DNA of 64,000 nucleotides from CAVSDF01 sp963726715 (lineage in GTDB: Bacteria > Bacteroidota > Rhodothermia > Rhodothermales > BA12). The stretch spans positions 310,001 through 374,000 of the forward strand of contig CAVSDF010000008.1 in assembly GCA_963726715.1 (NCBI GenBank), in the 5' to 3' direction. Of this stretch, positions 9,284 to 19,091 are shown piece after piece (position 1 is the first letter of the stretch; every line of letters starts with the position of its first letter). Both the position numbers and the translations under genes were made by a program. The notes beneath the pieces are model-generated. The model made no database searches, was not told the origin of the DNA, and worked only from the letters and a program-made list of their open reading frames with translations.

Positions 9284-10141
9284 TCAGGAGACCGGCTGCA
9301 ACGTCCCGCCGGGGTGGATCGGACGCTTGTGCTCCAGGTCGAAGCCGAAGCCGTCGGAGAGCACGTGGAGCCGCACGTCCATGAGCGTGAGCGGCGTCTC
9401 CTCGGCCACCTCGGCGGCGTTGGTGAAGGTGACCCGCCCGTCGAGCACCGTGACGACGCCCTCGCCGACGACGCGGAAGGCCTTGCCCGGACGAATCTCG
9501 ATGGCGGTGTTCTCGTCGATGCCGATGCCGAGGATCTGCGGGTTCTGGGCGAAGACGGTGAGCAGGCGCGACACCCGCCCGCGCTGCGAGAAGTGCGTAT
9601 CGACGAGCACGTTTTCGAGCAGGCCGAGGCCGGGAGCGAGGTTCACGTCGGAACGGCGCACCGTCCCGTCGTTCGAGCCCGAGACGGGCATGACGCTGCC
9701 GAGCGCCGCCGCGCCCGCGCTCGTGCCGGCGACGATGAGCTTGTCGAACTCGAGGCGCTCGCGGATGCGCTCGCCGAACGATGTGCCCGCGATGAGGCTC
9801 GTGAGTCGGAGCTGGTCGCCGCCGGTGAAGAAGACGCAGGTGGCGCGCTCCAAGCCTTCGAGGAGCTTCGGATCCTCGCCTTCGAGCCGCTGGGTGAGCG
9901 GCGCTTCGATGACCTCGGCCACCCCGACCGACTCGAAGAGCGGGCGGTAGGTGCGCATCTTGTCATCGGGGTCTTCCGATGGCGTGCCGCACAGCAGGAC
10001 CCGGGCCTTTTTGCCCCCAGCGAGCTCCGCGAGGTGCGGCAGGATGCGCATGTTGGACTCGTCCGGGTCCTCGGCGCCGCCGATGGCGAGCAGGCACCCG
10101 TGGGCCGCGCGGCGGCGGGCGACTTTTTTCTCTTGCAGCAT
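9284..10141 (-). CDS. Cyanophycinase (peptidase S51)
   Basis: 285-residue serine exopeptidase of the S51 family, releasing beta-Asp-Arg dipeptides from the storage polymer cyanophycin. Motifs: GCLLAIGGAED at the N-terminus, FFTGGDQLRL, VAGTSAGAAALG with the nucleophile Ser, GLGLLENVLVDTHFSQRGR with the catalytic His region, and LGIGIDENTAIEI. The ATG ending at 10141 is chosen; it opens with a basic stretch (MLQEKKVARRRAA) and no signal peptide, so the enzyme is intracellular. Length is normal for the family. No cyanophycin synthetase is seen in this window. Confidence 0.92.
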   Translation of the reverse strand: MLQEKKVARRRAAHGCLLAIGGAEDPDESNMRILPHLAELAGGKKARVLLCGTPSEDPDDKMRTYRPLFESVGVAEVIEAPLTQRLEGEDPKLLEGLERATCVFFTGGDQLRLTSLIAGTSFGERIRERLEFDKLIVAGTSAGAAALGSVMPVSGSNDGTVRRSDVNLAPGLGLLENVLVDTHFSQRGRVSRLLTVFAQNPQILGIGIDENTAIEIRPGKAFRVVGEGVVTVLDGRVTFTNAAEVAEETPLTLMDVRLHVLSDGFGFDLEHKRPIHPGGTLQPVS

Positions 10142-10300
10142 GGTGTGGGCGGCCGTTTTCGCCCGCTCACACCAGAGACGGCGTCCCCGGCTCCACTGCG
10201 ATGGGGGCGTTCCGGCTTCGTTACCGAAGGCCGCGCGAACCGCCGACAACGGCCCTTCACGGTGGTGGAATCGGCTTGTTCGGGGCCATCGGCCCCGGTG

Positions 10301-11816
10301 TCAGAGGTCGTACTGGTCCTTCGTGATGCCCTCCTCGACGGGCACCGGGTAGCGGCCCGAGAAGCAGGCGTTGCAGAAGCCCGGCGGGGTGCCGGTACGC
10401 TCGGTCGTCGCGCTGTGGGCCTCGTTGACCGCGCGCATCATGCCCTCGACCGAGAGGTAGGCGAGCGAGTCGGCGCCGAGCCACGCGGCCATCTCGGCGC
10501 TGTCGGGGAATTCGTTGGCGAGGAGTTCGGCACGCGACGGGAAGTCCATCCCGTAGAAACACGGGTTGACGACGGGCGGCGAGGCGACGCGGAAATGCAC
10601 CTCGCGCGCGCCCGCCCGCCGCACCATCGCCACGAGCTGCCGGGCCGTCGTGCCGCGCACGATCGAGTCGTCGAGCATCACGACGACGCGGTCTTTCAGC
10701 ACGCCCTCGACCGTGTTGAACTTGGTCCGCACGCGGATCTCGCGCTGGTCCTGGCCGGGGCTGATGAAGGTGCGCCCGACGTAGTGGTTGCGGATGAGGC
10801 CGATCTCGAACTTGCACGGCAGCCCCATCTTGGCGCACTCGGCGGCGTAGCCGATGGCCGCGGTGTTGCTGCGAATCGGGCACCGCGATGACGATGGGCG
10901 GCTTCTCGCCCTTCTTCACCTTCGGGACGGGCGCGTCGTGCGCGAGCGCCTTGCCGATCTTGCGCCGCACCTTGTCGACCATCTCGCCGAAGACCTTGGA
11001 GTCGGGCCGCGAGAAGTAGACGTACTCGAAGACGCACTGGCTCACGCCCCAGCGCTGCGCGAGGTGGTGGCTCTGGTACTCGCCGGAGGCCAGCCCCTCG
11101 CGGTCGATGACGAGCACCTCGCCGGGCGCGATGTCGCGCACGTAGCGCGCCCCGACGAGGTCGAAGGCGCAGGTCTCGCTCGCCACGCAGGCGGCCCGCG
11201 TGCCGTCGCGGTGTGTGATCTCGCCGAGCGCGAGCGGGCGGAAGCCGTTCGGGTCGCGGACGGCGATGAGGGCGTCGTCGGTCAGAATCACGAGCGAGAA
11301 CGCACCCTCGACCTGCGTGAGCGCGTCGAGCACCTGGTCGACGCGGCGGGTGCGGCGGCTCTGCGCGATCAGGTGGAGGATGAGTTCGCTGTCGGTCGTC
11401 GACTGAAACAGCGTACCGCGCTCCTGGAAGCTCTGCCGCAGCTCGCGCGCGTTCGAGAGGTTGCCGTTGTGGCCGAGCGCGACGTTGCCCGTCTTGTCGT
11501 GGACGACGAAGGGCTGCACGTTGGCGAGGTTGTCCGCCGCGCCCGTCGTCGAGTAGCGGACATGGCCGATGGCGCTGTCGCCGAGGAGCGTCTCGGAGAA
11601 GAGGCGCTCGTCGCGGAAGACGTCGAGCACGAGGCCGAAGTCGCGGTGGACGGGCATCACGCGGCGCTTGCGGCGCTCGTCGTAGGTGGCGGTCACGATG
11701 CCCGCGCTCTCCTGCCCGCGGTGCTGGAGCGCGTGGAGGCCGTAGTACGTCTGGCGCGCGGCGTCGCCGCTGCCGAAGACGCCGAAGACGCCGCAGTATT
11801 CCTTGATCTGTCGCAT
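10301..11816 (-). CDS. purF: Amidophosphoribosyltransferase (frameshift)
   Basis: First committed step of purine synthesis: PRPP plus glutamine to phosphoribosylamine. The N-terminal Ntn-glutaminase domain begins MRQIKEYCGVFGVFG, so a seven-residue propeptide must be removed to expose the catalytic Cys8; LQHRGQESAGI and GHVRYSTTG follow. The C-terminal phosphoribosyltransferase domain has VVVMLDDSIVRGTT, the PRPP-binding loop. The frame breaks at about nt 10871: a single extra base turns PDSSNTAAIGYA into PDSQQHRGH, and the remainder (MGLPCKFEIGLIRNHYVGR to KDQYDL) is read in another frame ending at 10301. An essential gene, so a sequence error is the simplest reading. Confidence 0.9.
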
Positions 11817-11874
11817 CGAAAAGCAGGTCGGGGATGGAGACGGGCGCCGCTCGGAGTCGAGATCGAGGGGCGCG

Positions 11875-12339
11875 TCAGAGGGCGAGGAAGAGCACCCCGG
11901 CGGCAGTGCCGAGGGCGTCCCAGACGAGGTCGCGCCGCGAGAAGCCGCTGCCGTTGGGCCGGTAGACGTCGTAGATCTCCTTGGCGACGCCGACCGAGAG
12001 CGACGTGAGCGCCGAGGCGGGCAGGACGCCGCGCCGCGAGCCGCCGAGCTTGACCTCGTACGTGTACTGCGCGCTGACCGTCACGAGGCCGCTGGCGAGG
12101 AAGTGCTGCGCCTTGTCGTACCCGAACCACGGATCGACGCGCACCGACCGCCGCACGGCCGACCGCACCGGCGGCTCGGGCGCCGGAAGCCGCGCCGCCA
12201 TCACGACCGACGCCGGGAGCGATGCGGCGCGGGCCGAGTCTTCTGGCGTCGTCGTCTGGGCGAGCGCGGCAGGCGCCGCGGCGATCCCGAGGGCGAGGGC
12301 GGCGGCGAGGCGGCGGGGGCGGAAAGCGCAGGCGGACAT
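11875..12339 (-). CDS. DUF2279 (YfiM-like) predicted exported protein
   Basis: 154-residue protein with an N-terminal signal peptide (LAAALALGIAAAPAALAQ). The C-terminal half carries the DUF2279/YfiM pattern: GYDKAQHFLASGLVT, GVAKEIYDVYRPNGSGFS and DLVWDALGTAAGVLF. In this family the conserved Asp/Lys/His and Glu residues are thought to lie at the membrane, but function is unknown. Start at the ATG ending at 12339. It sits 58 bases upstream of purF on the same strand and could be cotranscribed with it. Confidence 0.72.
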   Translation of the reverse strand: MSACAFRPRRLAAALALGIAAAPAALAQTTTPEDSARAASLPASVVMAARLPAPEPPVRSAVRRSVRVDPWFGYDKAQHFLASGLVTVSAQYTYEVKLGGSRRGVLPASALTSLSVGVAKEIYDVYRPNGSGFSRRDLVWDALGTAAGVLFLAL

Positions 12340-12765
12340 CGAAAGGCGGGAGTTCGCAGGGCGTGGGCGAGGCGGTCTCGGCGACGAGCAACCGACCGGG
12401 AGACGTGCGCCGGGCAACGGAAGGTCGGGTGCGAAGGTCCACCGCGCCGCGCCGCCGCCGTGCCTTTTCCGCGCAGGGGAGGTCGGAGGCCGCCGGTCTC
12501 GCCGGGCCAACGCCGCCATCGCGCACGGCCCCATCCGTCCGGTTCCCGACCTGACAGGTGCTCCACCGAACCGGTCCGCCGACTCCCTCTGGCCGCCCCA
12601 CTCCCTTCCGCTTCGCAGACCTCCGATTCAACGGGCCGTCGCGGGGGATGCCCTCGCAACACGCGGACGTCGCATCACCCCGCCACACGCGCATCTCGCC
12701 CCGGAAGCCTCTGCGTCGCCACGTCGCCACCGTAGCTTCTTGCCGCTTCTCCATCGCCCCGTCCC
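12340..12765. other. Intergenic gap between divergent genes
   Basis: 426 bases between the DUF2279 gene (minus) and the TonB receptor (plus), so it should hold promoters for both. No convincing ORF. The only structured element is a half copy of the dispersed CCTGTCAGG palindrome (gacctgacaggtg at 12548-12560). No riboswitch-like fold was recognised. Confidence 0.5.
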
Positions 12766-14937
12766 ATGCGCCGCTTTCGCCTCGCCGCCACTCTCCTCGC
12801 CGCCGCACCGCTCGCGCACGCCGCTCTTGCGCAGCCGACGCGCCCCACCGCCCCGCGCGACAGTGTCCTGCTGCCGATCGTCGTCGTGACGGCCACGCGC
12901 ACGGCGACGCCGCTCGCCGAGGCGCCGGTGTCGGTGACGGTCGTCGACCGGGAGCGCATCGAGGCGGGTGCGGGCGTTGGTTTGGAGCGGGCGCTCGCGG
13001 GCGTGCCGGGCGTGCTCGCGCAGTCGCGCAGCGGCTTCACCGACCTCCGGCTCACCATCCGCGGCTTCGGCGCGCGCGGCGCAGGCGACCGCTCGAACGC
13101 GGGCACGGCGCGCGGCGTCCGCGTCGTCGTCGACGGATTTCCCGAGACGGAGCCGGACGGACGGACAGCGTTCGACCTCCTCGACGTGCTCCTCGCCGAA
13201 CGCGTCGAGGTCGTCCGCTCGAACGCCTCGGCGCTCTGGGGCAACGCCGCGGGAGGCCTCGTCTCCGTCTCGACCGTGCCCGACGTGCCCGAGCGCGGAT
13301 GGGCGCGGCTCTCGTCGAGCGCGGGTGGCTTCGGCCTCGTTCAACTCTCCGCCGAGACCAACGTACGCGCGGGCGGCGGGCGCGCCTTCGCCGCCGTGAC
13401 GCGCGCGACGTTCGACGGATGGCGCGGGCACTCGTCGGCCGAGCGGTCGCTCGTGCGGGCGGGCTACGTCGGCACCGCCGGAGCGCGGTCGAGCGTCGGC
13501 GTCTTCGTCACCGCCGCCGACGTGCGCTACGACATCCCCGGCCCGCTCACCCGTGCCGCCTTCGAGGCCAACCCCCGTCAGGCGAACGCGACCTACGCCG
13601 CGCGCTTCGAGCGCCGCCACAACCGGACGCTCCGCCTCGGGACGACCTTCACGCAGCAGACGATGGGCGGCGGCGCGCTCACCGTCTCCGGCTTCGCCAA
13701 CCCCAAGACGCTCGCGCGGTCGGAGCGCGGCACCTACCGCGACTTCACGCGCACGCACCTCGGCGGCGGCGTGACCCTCGCGCAGCCGCTCGGGACCGTC
13801 GGCGCCGCCGGGCCGCTCCGCGCCGTCGTCGGCGCCGACGGGCAGGGGCAGGACGGCGCCATCCTCTTCTACAGCCTCGCCCCCGACGGCACGCGCGGCG
13901 CGACGCTGCGCAACAACAAGGGCGAGGGCGCCCGCACAGGGGGCGTCTACGCGCAACTCGACGCCGACCGCATCGGCGGCGCCTTCGGCGGACGGCTCGC
14001 CGCATCGGTCGGCGCCCGCCTCGACGCGCTCACCTACGACTACCGCGACTTCATCAACGCCCGCCTCGACGACCGCCGCACCTACCGCCACGTCACCCCG
14101 CGCGCGACGCTGCTGTACCGTCTGGGGGACGGCCACGTGCTCTACACCGCCCTCGGCGGCGGCATCGAGGCCCCGGCAGGCAACGAGACCGACCCGGCGA
14201 GCACGTTCGGGCAGGACACCGTGACGGCCCTCAACCCGCTCCTCAAACCGATGCGCTCGACGACGTTCGAGATCGGCACGCGGCAGACGATCGGGCGCCG
14301 TTCGGATGGAGACCGCCGCGGCGTGCGCCTCGCCTACGACGCGGCCGTCTACCTCGTCTCGGGCCGCGACGACCTCGTGCCCTACCGCGGCGGGCGCTTC
14401 TACTTCAACGCCGGGCGCACGCGCCGCGCGGGCGTGGAACTCGGCCTCCGCGCCGACCTCCCGGCAGGCGTCGCCCTCGACGGCGCCCTCACGGTGTCCG
14501 ACAACCAGTACGTCCGCTACGCCATCGACTCGGTCCACTACGGACGCCCTGGCAAGACGGCCGACCTGAGCGGCAATCGCATCGCGGGCACGCCGGGCCT
14601 TTACGGCGGCGCGGGCCTGCGCTTCGCCCCCGTCTACGCGCGCGGCTTCTTCGCCGACGTGCGCGTGCAGGGCATCGGCGCGTACAGCGCTGACGACGCC
14701 AACGCGGTCCGCGTGCCGGGCTTCGCCGAGGTCCACGTCTCCGCCGGCACGACCGAGCGGCGCCTGTCGCCGGGCCTCGCCGTCCGCGCGAACATCGCCC
14801 TCCGCAACGCCCTCGACCGCCGCTACGCCGCCTCCGCCTTCGTCAACCCCGACGTCGTCGGCGGCCAGCCCGTCTACCTCGAACCCGGCCTCCCGCGCCA
14901 CGTCGTTGCTACGCTCGCGCTGACGTTCGGGCGGTGA
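12766..14937 (+). CDS. TonB-dependent outer-membrane receptor
   Basis: 723 residues. Signal peptide MRRFRLAATLLAAAPLAHA, then a TonB-box-like IVVVTATRT at about residue 40, the plug domain (SVTVVDRERIEAGAG, LTIRGFGARG, VRVVVDGFPETEPDGRT, VEVVRSNASALWGNAAGG), and a long beta barrel with alternating aromatic/glycine strands ending LPRHVVATLALTFGR. It imports a scarce ligand (siderophore, vitamin or similar) using energy from TonB; the ligand cannot be told from sequence. The plug and barrel resemble PupB/FecA-type siderophore receptors more than SusC proteins, since no carboxypeptidase-like domain precedes the plug. Frame intact. Confidence 0.9.
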   Translation: MRRFRLAATLLAAAPLAHAALAQPTRPTAPRDSVLLPIVVVTATRTATPLAEAPVSVTVVDRERIEAGAGVGLERALAGVPGVLAQSRSGFTDLRLTIRGFGARGAGDRSNAGTARGVRVVVDGFPETEPDGRTAFDLLDVLLAERVEVVRSNASALWGNAAGGLVSVSTVPDVPERGWARLSSSAGGFGLVQLSAETNVRAGGGRAFAAVTRATFDGWRGHSSAERSLVRAGYVGTAGARSSVGVFVTAADVRYDIPGPLTRAAFEANPRQANATYAARFERRHNRTLRLGTTFTQQTMGGGALTVSGFANPKTLARSERGTYRDFTRTHLGGGVTLAQPLGTVGAAGPLRAVVGADGQGQDGAILFYSLAPDGTRGATLRNNKGEGARTGGVYAQLDADRIGGAFGGRLAASVGARLDALTYDYRDFINARLDDRRTYRHVTPRATLLYRLGDGHVLYTALGGGIEAPAGNETDPASTFGQDTVTALNPLLKPMRSTTFEIGTRQTIGRRSDGDRRGVRLAYDAAVYLVSGRDDLVPYRGGRFYFNAGRTRRAGVELGLRADLPAGVALDGALTVSDNQYVRYAIDSVHYGRPGKTADLSGNRIAGTPGLYGGAGLRFAPVYARGFFADVRVQGIGAYSADDANAVRVPGFAEVHVSAGTTERRLSPGLAVRANIALRNALDRRYAASAFVNPDVVGGQPVYLEPGLPRHVVATLALTFGR

Positions 14938-15255
14938 TGGGTCGTCCGTTGCTGCGTGAGTGTGAGATGCAGTGTGCGGCAGGGTGCAGGGGCGGCGCAC
15001 GCAGAGATGCCCCTGATGTGGACGTCGGGGACATCGTTTCAAGGCGCAGACGCGTCGGCATCCCCGACCGACCGCTCCCGTGACCGGCGCCCCCGAGACC
15101 CCGGAGGCCCGCAGAGTCTGGGTCGGGACCGGCCGCGCGTGCGGCAACGCGGGCATCCCCTGCCGACGATGCGGCACCACTGCGCGTCGAGGGCACCGCA
15201 ACCGGGCGGGGCGTCGTTTCTTGGGCGTCGTCCCTTCCGCCCCGATCCGTCCCCG
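14938..15255. other. Intergenic gap, no gene seen
   Basis: 318 bases between the TonB receptor and the metallopeptidase gene. It contains an imperfect hairpin (gatgcccc pairing with ggggacatc, 15005-15034) and a gaccgaccg motif near 15065. No ORF or RNA gene is supported. Confidence 0.45.
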
Positions 15256-18200
15256 ATGCGCCGTTCCGCGTGCCCCGCTGCCTTCCGGGCGTCGGCCCCT
15301 CGGGCGATGACGGCGCGGGCGGCGGTGTGGATGTGCGGGATGGCCGCCGGGCTGCTCGTCGCGGGCGCCGCCGACGCGCAGCACGTGCCGTTCGGGCGCA
15401 ACCGCGTGGCCGTCGGGGAGACGGCGGCGTGGGTCTACGTGCAGACGCCGCGCTACGACGTGTACGCCCCGCGCGGCCACGAAGCGCTCGCCCGCGACGC
15501 CGCCGCCGAAGCCGAGCGCGTCACGCCGCGCCTGGAGCGTCTGACCGCGCACCGGTTGGAGCGGCGCGTGCCGATCCTCGTCTTCCCGTCGGCGGCGTCG
15601 TTCGCAGCGACCAATGCGGTGCCGCTTCCGGAGGATGTCGAGGGCATCGGCGGCGTCACCGACCGCGCGAAGAACCGCGTGCTCGTGCCGTTTCTCGGCG
15701 ACCGCGGCGCCTTCCACCGCGTCCTCGCGCACGAACTGACGCACGCCTACCTGAACGACCTCTACGGGCGCCGCGCGCTCCTGCGCCCGACGCGCCCGCG
15801 GATGCCGCCGCTGTGGTTCGTGGAGGGCCTCGCCGAATACGTCGCCGCCGAGCGCACGCAGGGACGCCCGTCCGCCGCCGACGAGCGGCCGCTCCGCGCG
15901 GCGCTTCTCGCCGGGGGATTTCCGCCGCTCGACCGCCTCCGCGGCCTCTTCGCCTACCGCGGCGGCCACGCGCTCTGGGCCTTCGTCGCCGACGAATACG
16001 GCGAGCAGCGCGTCGCCGAACTCGTGCAGGCCTTCGCGGCGACGCGCAACCTCGACGTGAGCGTCCGCGCCGTCACCGGCCTCACCGTCGCCGAGCTCAC
16101 CGCGCGCTGGCAGGCCGCGTGGCAGGACGCGCTCGTGCCCGAGGCCGCCTTCCGCGTGCGCCTCTCGGAGATGGGCCGCGTCGTGCCGCTCGACGCCGGA
16201 CCCGCCGACGCCCTCGCCCCGGCGATCTCGCCCGACGGCAACCGCATCGCCGTGGCGCTTCTCGGGCGCTACGACGCGTCCGTCGCCGTCTTTCAGCTGG
16301 CCGACGGCGCGCGGTTGTGGAGCGCCCTCGGCACGCGCGCTTCGGCGGCGGTGACGCGCCTGCGGCTGGGTGGGGGCGGGATGGCGTGGAGCCCGGACGG
16401 CCGCCGCCTCGCCGTCGCCGCCTCCGACGACCGCGGCGACCTCGTCGTGCTCCTCGACGGATCGACCGGCGCGACGGTGCGCACCTACCGCCCGCGCGTC
16501 GCCGGGCGCCGCCTCGACGCCGTCCTCGCGCTCGCGTGGAGCCCCGACGGTACCGCCCTCGCCCTCAGCGCCGTCGCCCGCGGCCAGAGCGACCTCGTGC
16601 GCCTCGACATCGGCACCGGCGAAACGACCGCCCTCACCGACGACGCCGCCTCCGACCTGACGCCCTCGTGGACGCCCGACGGCGCCGCCCTCGTCTTCGT
16701 CTCCGACCGCGGCGGCCCGGCGACAGACGACGGTCGGCAGACGAGGGACGATGGACGACGGACGATGGACGACGCATCCCTGTCGACCAGCAATCAACGC
16801 CCAACGACCAACGATCCACAACCCAGCCCGCGCCGCGCACCTGCCCCGTTCCAGCACGACCTCTACCGCCTCGACCTCGCCGAGCGCCGCCTGACGCGCC
16901 TGACCGACACCGCCGCCGACGAATCCGCCCCGACGGCCCTGCCCGGCGGTGGCGTGCTCTTCACGAGCGACGCGAGCGGCATCGCCAACCTCTACCGGCT
17001 CGACGGGATGGAGGGCGAGGGTGGCGCGGCGGGCGTTCCCGTCGCCCTCACCGACCTGCTCGTCGGCATCGACGGCGCCGTCGCCCTCTCGCCCGACGGT
17101 TCGCGCGCGCTCGCGCCCGGCCTCGACGGGGGCTGGCCGACGCTCGTGCTCCTGCGCACGCCCCTCGCGCTGCCCGCCGCCGCGCCCGCGCCGACGCTCG
17201 CCGTCGGCGGTGCCCGCGCGCCCATCTACGCCGCCTCGACGCGCGAGCGCCGCGCCCTCAACCCGTTCCTCCGCGCCGCCGCGCCCGTCGCCACCGTCCC
17301 GCCCGACAGCGCCCCGCGCGACAGCACCGGCGGCCCTCCCGACTTCGGCGCGCCGACGCTTCCCGATCCCTCCGCGTTCGACACGACCGGCCTCGGCGCC
17401 CTCCTCGCCGCCGTCGCCGCCGAGGGGCCGGAGCCGTACCGCTACGACGCCGCCCGCGCCCGCGACGCCGACGGGCAGCTCACCGCGCGCCCGTACCGGC
17501 TGCTCTTCTCCGCCGACGCCCTCGGCGGCACCGCCGGTCTCGACGCGCTCTACGGCGTGCAGGCGGTCGCTCAGCTGCGCGCGAGCGACCTGCTCGGCAA
17601 CCACGTCTTCACCGCCGCCTCGAACCTGCTGCTCGACCTGCGCAACTCCGACTACTCGCTCGGCTACGCCTACCGCCCGCGCCCGGTCGACGTGAGCGCG
17701 CAGATCTTCCACACCGCGCGCTTGGTGCCGGAGTCCGACGACGCCGCGCGCCTGACGCGCTACCGCTACTACGGAGCGTCGATTGGCGCGAGCGTGCCGT
17801 TCGACGGGTTGCGCCGCGTCGACGCGTCGCTGACCCTTGCTGCCGTCTCGCAGGCGAGCGTCTTCGAACCCGCGCAGCGCCCGGTCTCACGGCGTTTGCT
17901 GCTGCCGTCGGTCACGTTCACCCTCGACCGCGCCATCGACGGCGTGGCGACGGCCATCGGGGGCGAGCGGGCGGCGATCACGGCGACCGCCTCACCGGTC
18001 GGGGACGCGCGCTTCGTGTCGGTCGTCGGCGATGCGCGGCTCTACCGGAGCACCGCGCGCGAGGCGCTCGTGTTTGCGCTTCGCGGGGCGGCGGGCGGCT
18101 CGTTCGGGCGGCGGCCACAGCGGTTCTACGGCGCCGGGGTCGTCGGCTGGCTCGATCCGTCGTTCGCCGCCGACGCCTTCCCCATCGTCCAACTCGAAGA

Positions 18201-18585
18201 CTTCGCCTTCGCCACGCCAGTGCTTCCGCTGCGCGGCTACCGCCTCGGCGCGCGGAGCGGGACCGCGTACGCGCTCGTCAACGCCGAGGCGCGGTTGCCG
18301 CGCGTCGCGCTCATCGGCGCGCCCTCGGGGCCGGTGCTGCCGCTGCAAGGCGTGCTCTTCGCCGACATCGCCGCTTTTTCCGGGCCGGGCAACGGGCGCT
18401 TCCGCGTCCTCACCTCGGGTGGCCCCGGCGCGCCGCGCCGACTCGACGACGTGCTCGTCGGCGTCGGCGGTGGGCTGCGGACGTCGGTGCTCGGGCTGCC
18501 GGTGCGCGCCGACATCGGCTGGCCGTTCGACGGAGCGGTCGTCGGGAGTCCGCTGCTCTACCTCTCGCTCGGCGCCGAGTTCTGA
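15256..18585 (+). CDS. Secreted metallopeptidase, beta-propeller and outer-membrane barrel protein
   Basis: About 1109 residues in one frame. ATG 15256 is the nearest start to a hydrophobic export segment (MCGMAAGLLVAGAADAQ). Domain 1 (about residues 45-310) is a gluzincin-type peptidase MA domain with the zinc motif HELTH near residue 159 and a downstream WFVEGLAEY Glu. Domain 2 is a TolB-like propeller with repeated AISPDGNRIAV, MAWSPDGRRLAV, LAWSPDGTALAL and SWTPDGAALVF blades. Domain 3 (about 730-1109) looks like an outer-membrane beta barrel ending LLYLSLGAEF. A low-complexity insert (TDDGRQTRDDGRRTMDD, nt 16720-16830) lies between propeller blades. Likely cell-surface anchored protease; substrate unknown. 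Confidence 0.72.
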   Translation: MRRSACPAAFRASAPRAMTARAAVWMCGMAAGLLVAGAADAQHVPFGRNRVAVGETAAWVYVQTPRYDVYAPRGHEALARDAAAEAERVTPRLERLTAHRLERRVPILVFPSAASFAATNAVPLPEDVEGIGGVTDRAKNRVLVPFLGDRGAFHRVLAHELTHAYLNDLYGRRALLRPTRPRMPPLWFVEGLAEYVAAERTQGRPSAADERPLRAALLAGGFPPLDRLRGLFAYRGGHALWAFVADEYGEQRVAELVQAFAATRNLDVSVRAVTGLTVAELTARWQAAWQDALVPEAAFRVRLSEMGRVVPLDAGPADALAPAISPDGNRIAVALLGRYDASVAVFQLADGARLWSALGTRASAAVTRLRLGGGGMAWSPDGRRLAVAASDDRGDLVVLLDGSTGATVRTYRPRVAGRRLDAVLALAWSPDGTALALSAVARGQSDLVRLDIGTGETTALTDDAASDLTPSWTPDGAALVFVSDRGGPATDDGRQTRDDGRRTMDDASLSTSNQRPTTNDPQPSPRRAPAPFQHDLYRLDLAERRLTRLTDTAADESAPTALPGGGVLFTSDASGIANLYRLDGMEGEGGAAGVPVALTDLLVGIDGAVALSPDGSRALAPGLDGGWPTLVLLRTPLALPAAAPAPTLAVGGARAPIYAASTRERRALNPFLRAAAPVATVPPDSAPRDSTGGPPDFGAPTLPDPSAFDTTGLGALLAAVAAEGPEPYRYDAARARDADGQLTARPYRLLFSADALGGTAGLDALYGVQAVAQLRASDLLGNHVFTAASNLLLDLRNSDYSLGYAYRPRPVDVSAQIFHTARLVPESDDAARLTRYRYYGASIGASVPFDGLRRVDASLTLAAVSQASVFEPAQRPVSRRLLLPSVTFTLDRAIDGVATAIGGERAAITATASPVGDARFVSVVGDARLYRSTAREALVFALRGAAGGSFGRRPQRFYGAGVVGWLDPSFAADAFPIVQLEDFAFATPVLPLRGYRLGARSGTAYALVNAEARLPRVALIGAPSGPVLPLQGVLFADIAAFSGPGNGRFRVLTSGGPGAPRRLDDVLVGVGGGLRTSVLGLPVRADIGWPFDGAVVGSPLLYLSLGAEF
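16719..16835 (+). repeat. GACGACGGAC-type minisatellite inside a reading frame (copy A)
   Basis: In-frame low-complexity tract made of gacgacgg/gacgatgg units, followed by a segment coding NQRPTTNDP. It adds about 35 residues between propeller blades. Related tracts lie in smc at 62975-63000 and 63458-63580. Confidence 0.65.
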
Positions 18586-18613
18586 GCGAGCAGGCGGGGG
18601 TGGGTCAGGCTCC

Positions 18614-18655
18614 AAATCTGCCGTGAGCGTTCGGAAATGCCTGCACGGCAGATTT
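18614..18655 (+). terminator. Hairpin after the metallopeptidase gene
   Basis: Perfect 12-base stem, aaatctgccgtg (18614-18625) with cacggcagattt (18644-18655), around an 18-base loop. It starts 28 bases past the stop codon of the metallopeptidase gene, so a transcription terminator or 3' stabiliser is likely. Confidence 0.6.
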
Positions 18656-18743
18656 CGGTCATGTCCGTTACAGTTTGCCGGTCGAGTTCTTGGGGGCTTC
18701 CCTCGAAAGACGTGTATCCTTGGCGCTGCCTGATCCCGTACTG

Positions 18744-19091
18744 ATGTCTTTCGTTCTCCGCAACGCCTTCGCCCCCTCGTCGGGGCTCGCCCTCGGCCTT
18801 CGCCTCGTCCTGTTCGAAGACCGGATCGAGCTTCGCCGCTTCGGTTTTTGTGTTCGCACCGCGACGCTCGACGAGATCGAGGACGTGTTCATCGCCGCCT
18901 CCTCGACGGACCGGCGAAACATTCGCATCCGCGTGCGCGGCCAGAAGGCCATCGACGGGAATGTGGAGGCGGTGTCGCTGTGGAAGTTCGCGCTCCGCGA
19001 CCGCCTCGACCTCGTCGAGCCGGCGGCGGTCGTGCCGCAGCGCGAGGCGACGAGCCAGCCGCGCGGGCGCAGCTTCCTGGCTGCCGCCTGA
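18744..19091 (+). CDS. Hypothetical protein, PH-like beta-rich
   Basis: 115 residues from ATG 18744 (an in-frame ATG at 18696-18740 region upstream is possible; the frame is open from 18675). Not recognised. The sequence alternates hydrophobic and charged residues as in a small beta sheet (LGLRLVLFEDRIELRRFGF, then TATLDEIEDVFI, IRIRVRGQKAI, FALRDRLDLV), a pattern seen in bacterial PH-like or PRC-like domains. No signal peptide or membrane segment. It stands alone between a terminator and the trigger-factor gene. Confidence 0.5.
   Translation: MSFVLRNAFAPSSGLALGLRLVLFEDRIELRRFGFCVRTATLDEIEDVFIAASSTDRRNIRIRVRGQKAIDGNVEAVSLWKFALRDRLDLVEPAAVVPQREATSQPRGRSFLAAA

Noticed and set aside
12340..12765. 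Cobalamin or other riboswitch upstream of the TonB receptor
   Set aside because: No conserved box or multi-helix fold seen in the 426 bases; only a half palindrome.
12628..17712. Very long antisense open frame (about 1,700 codons, minus strand) across the TonB receptor and metallopeptidase
   Set aside because: Arg/Gly/Glu-rich shadow of plus-strand genes in high-GC DNA; no domains, and the plus-strand frames have strong family matches.
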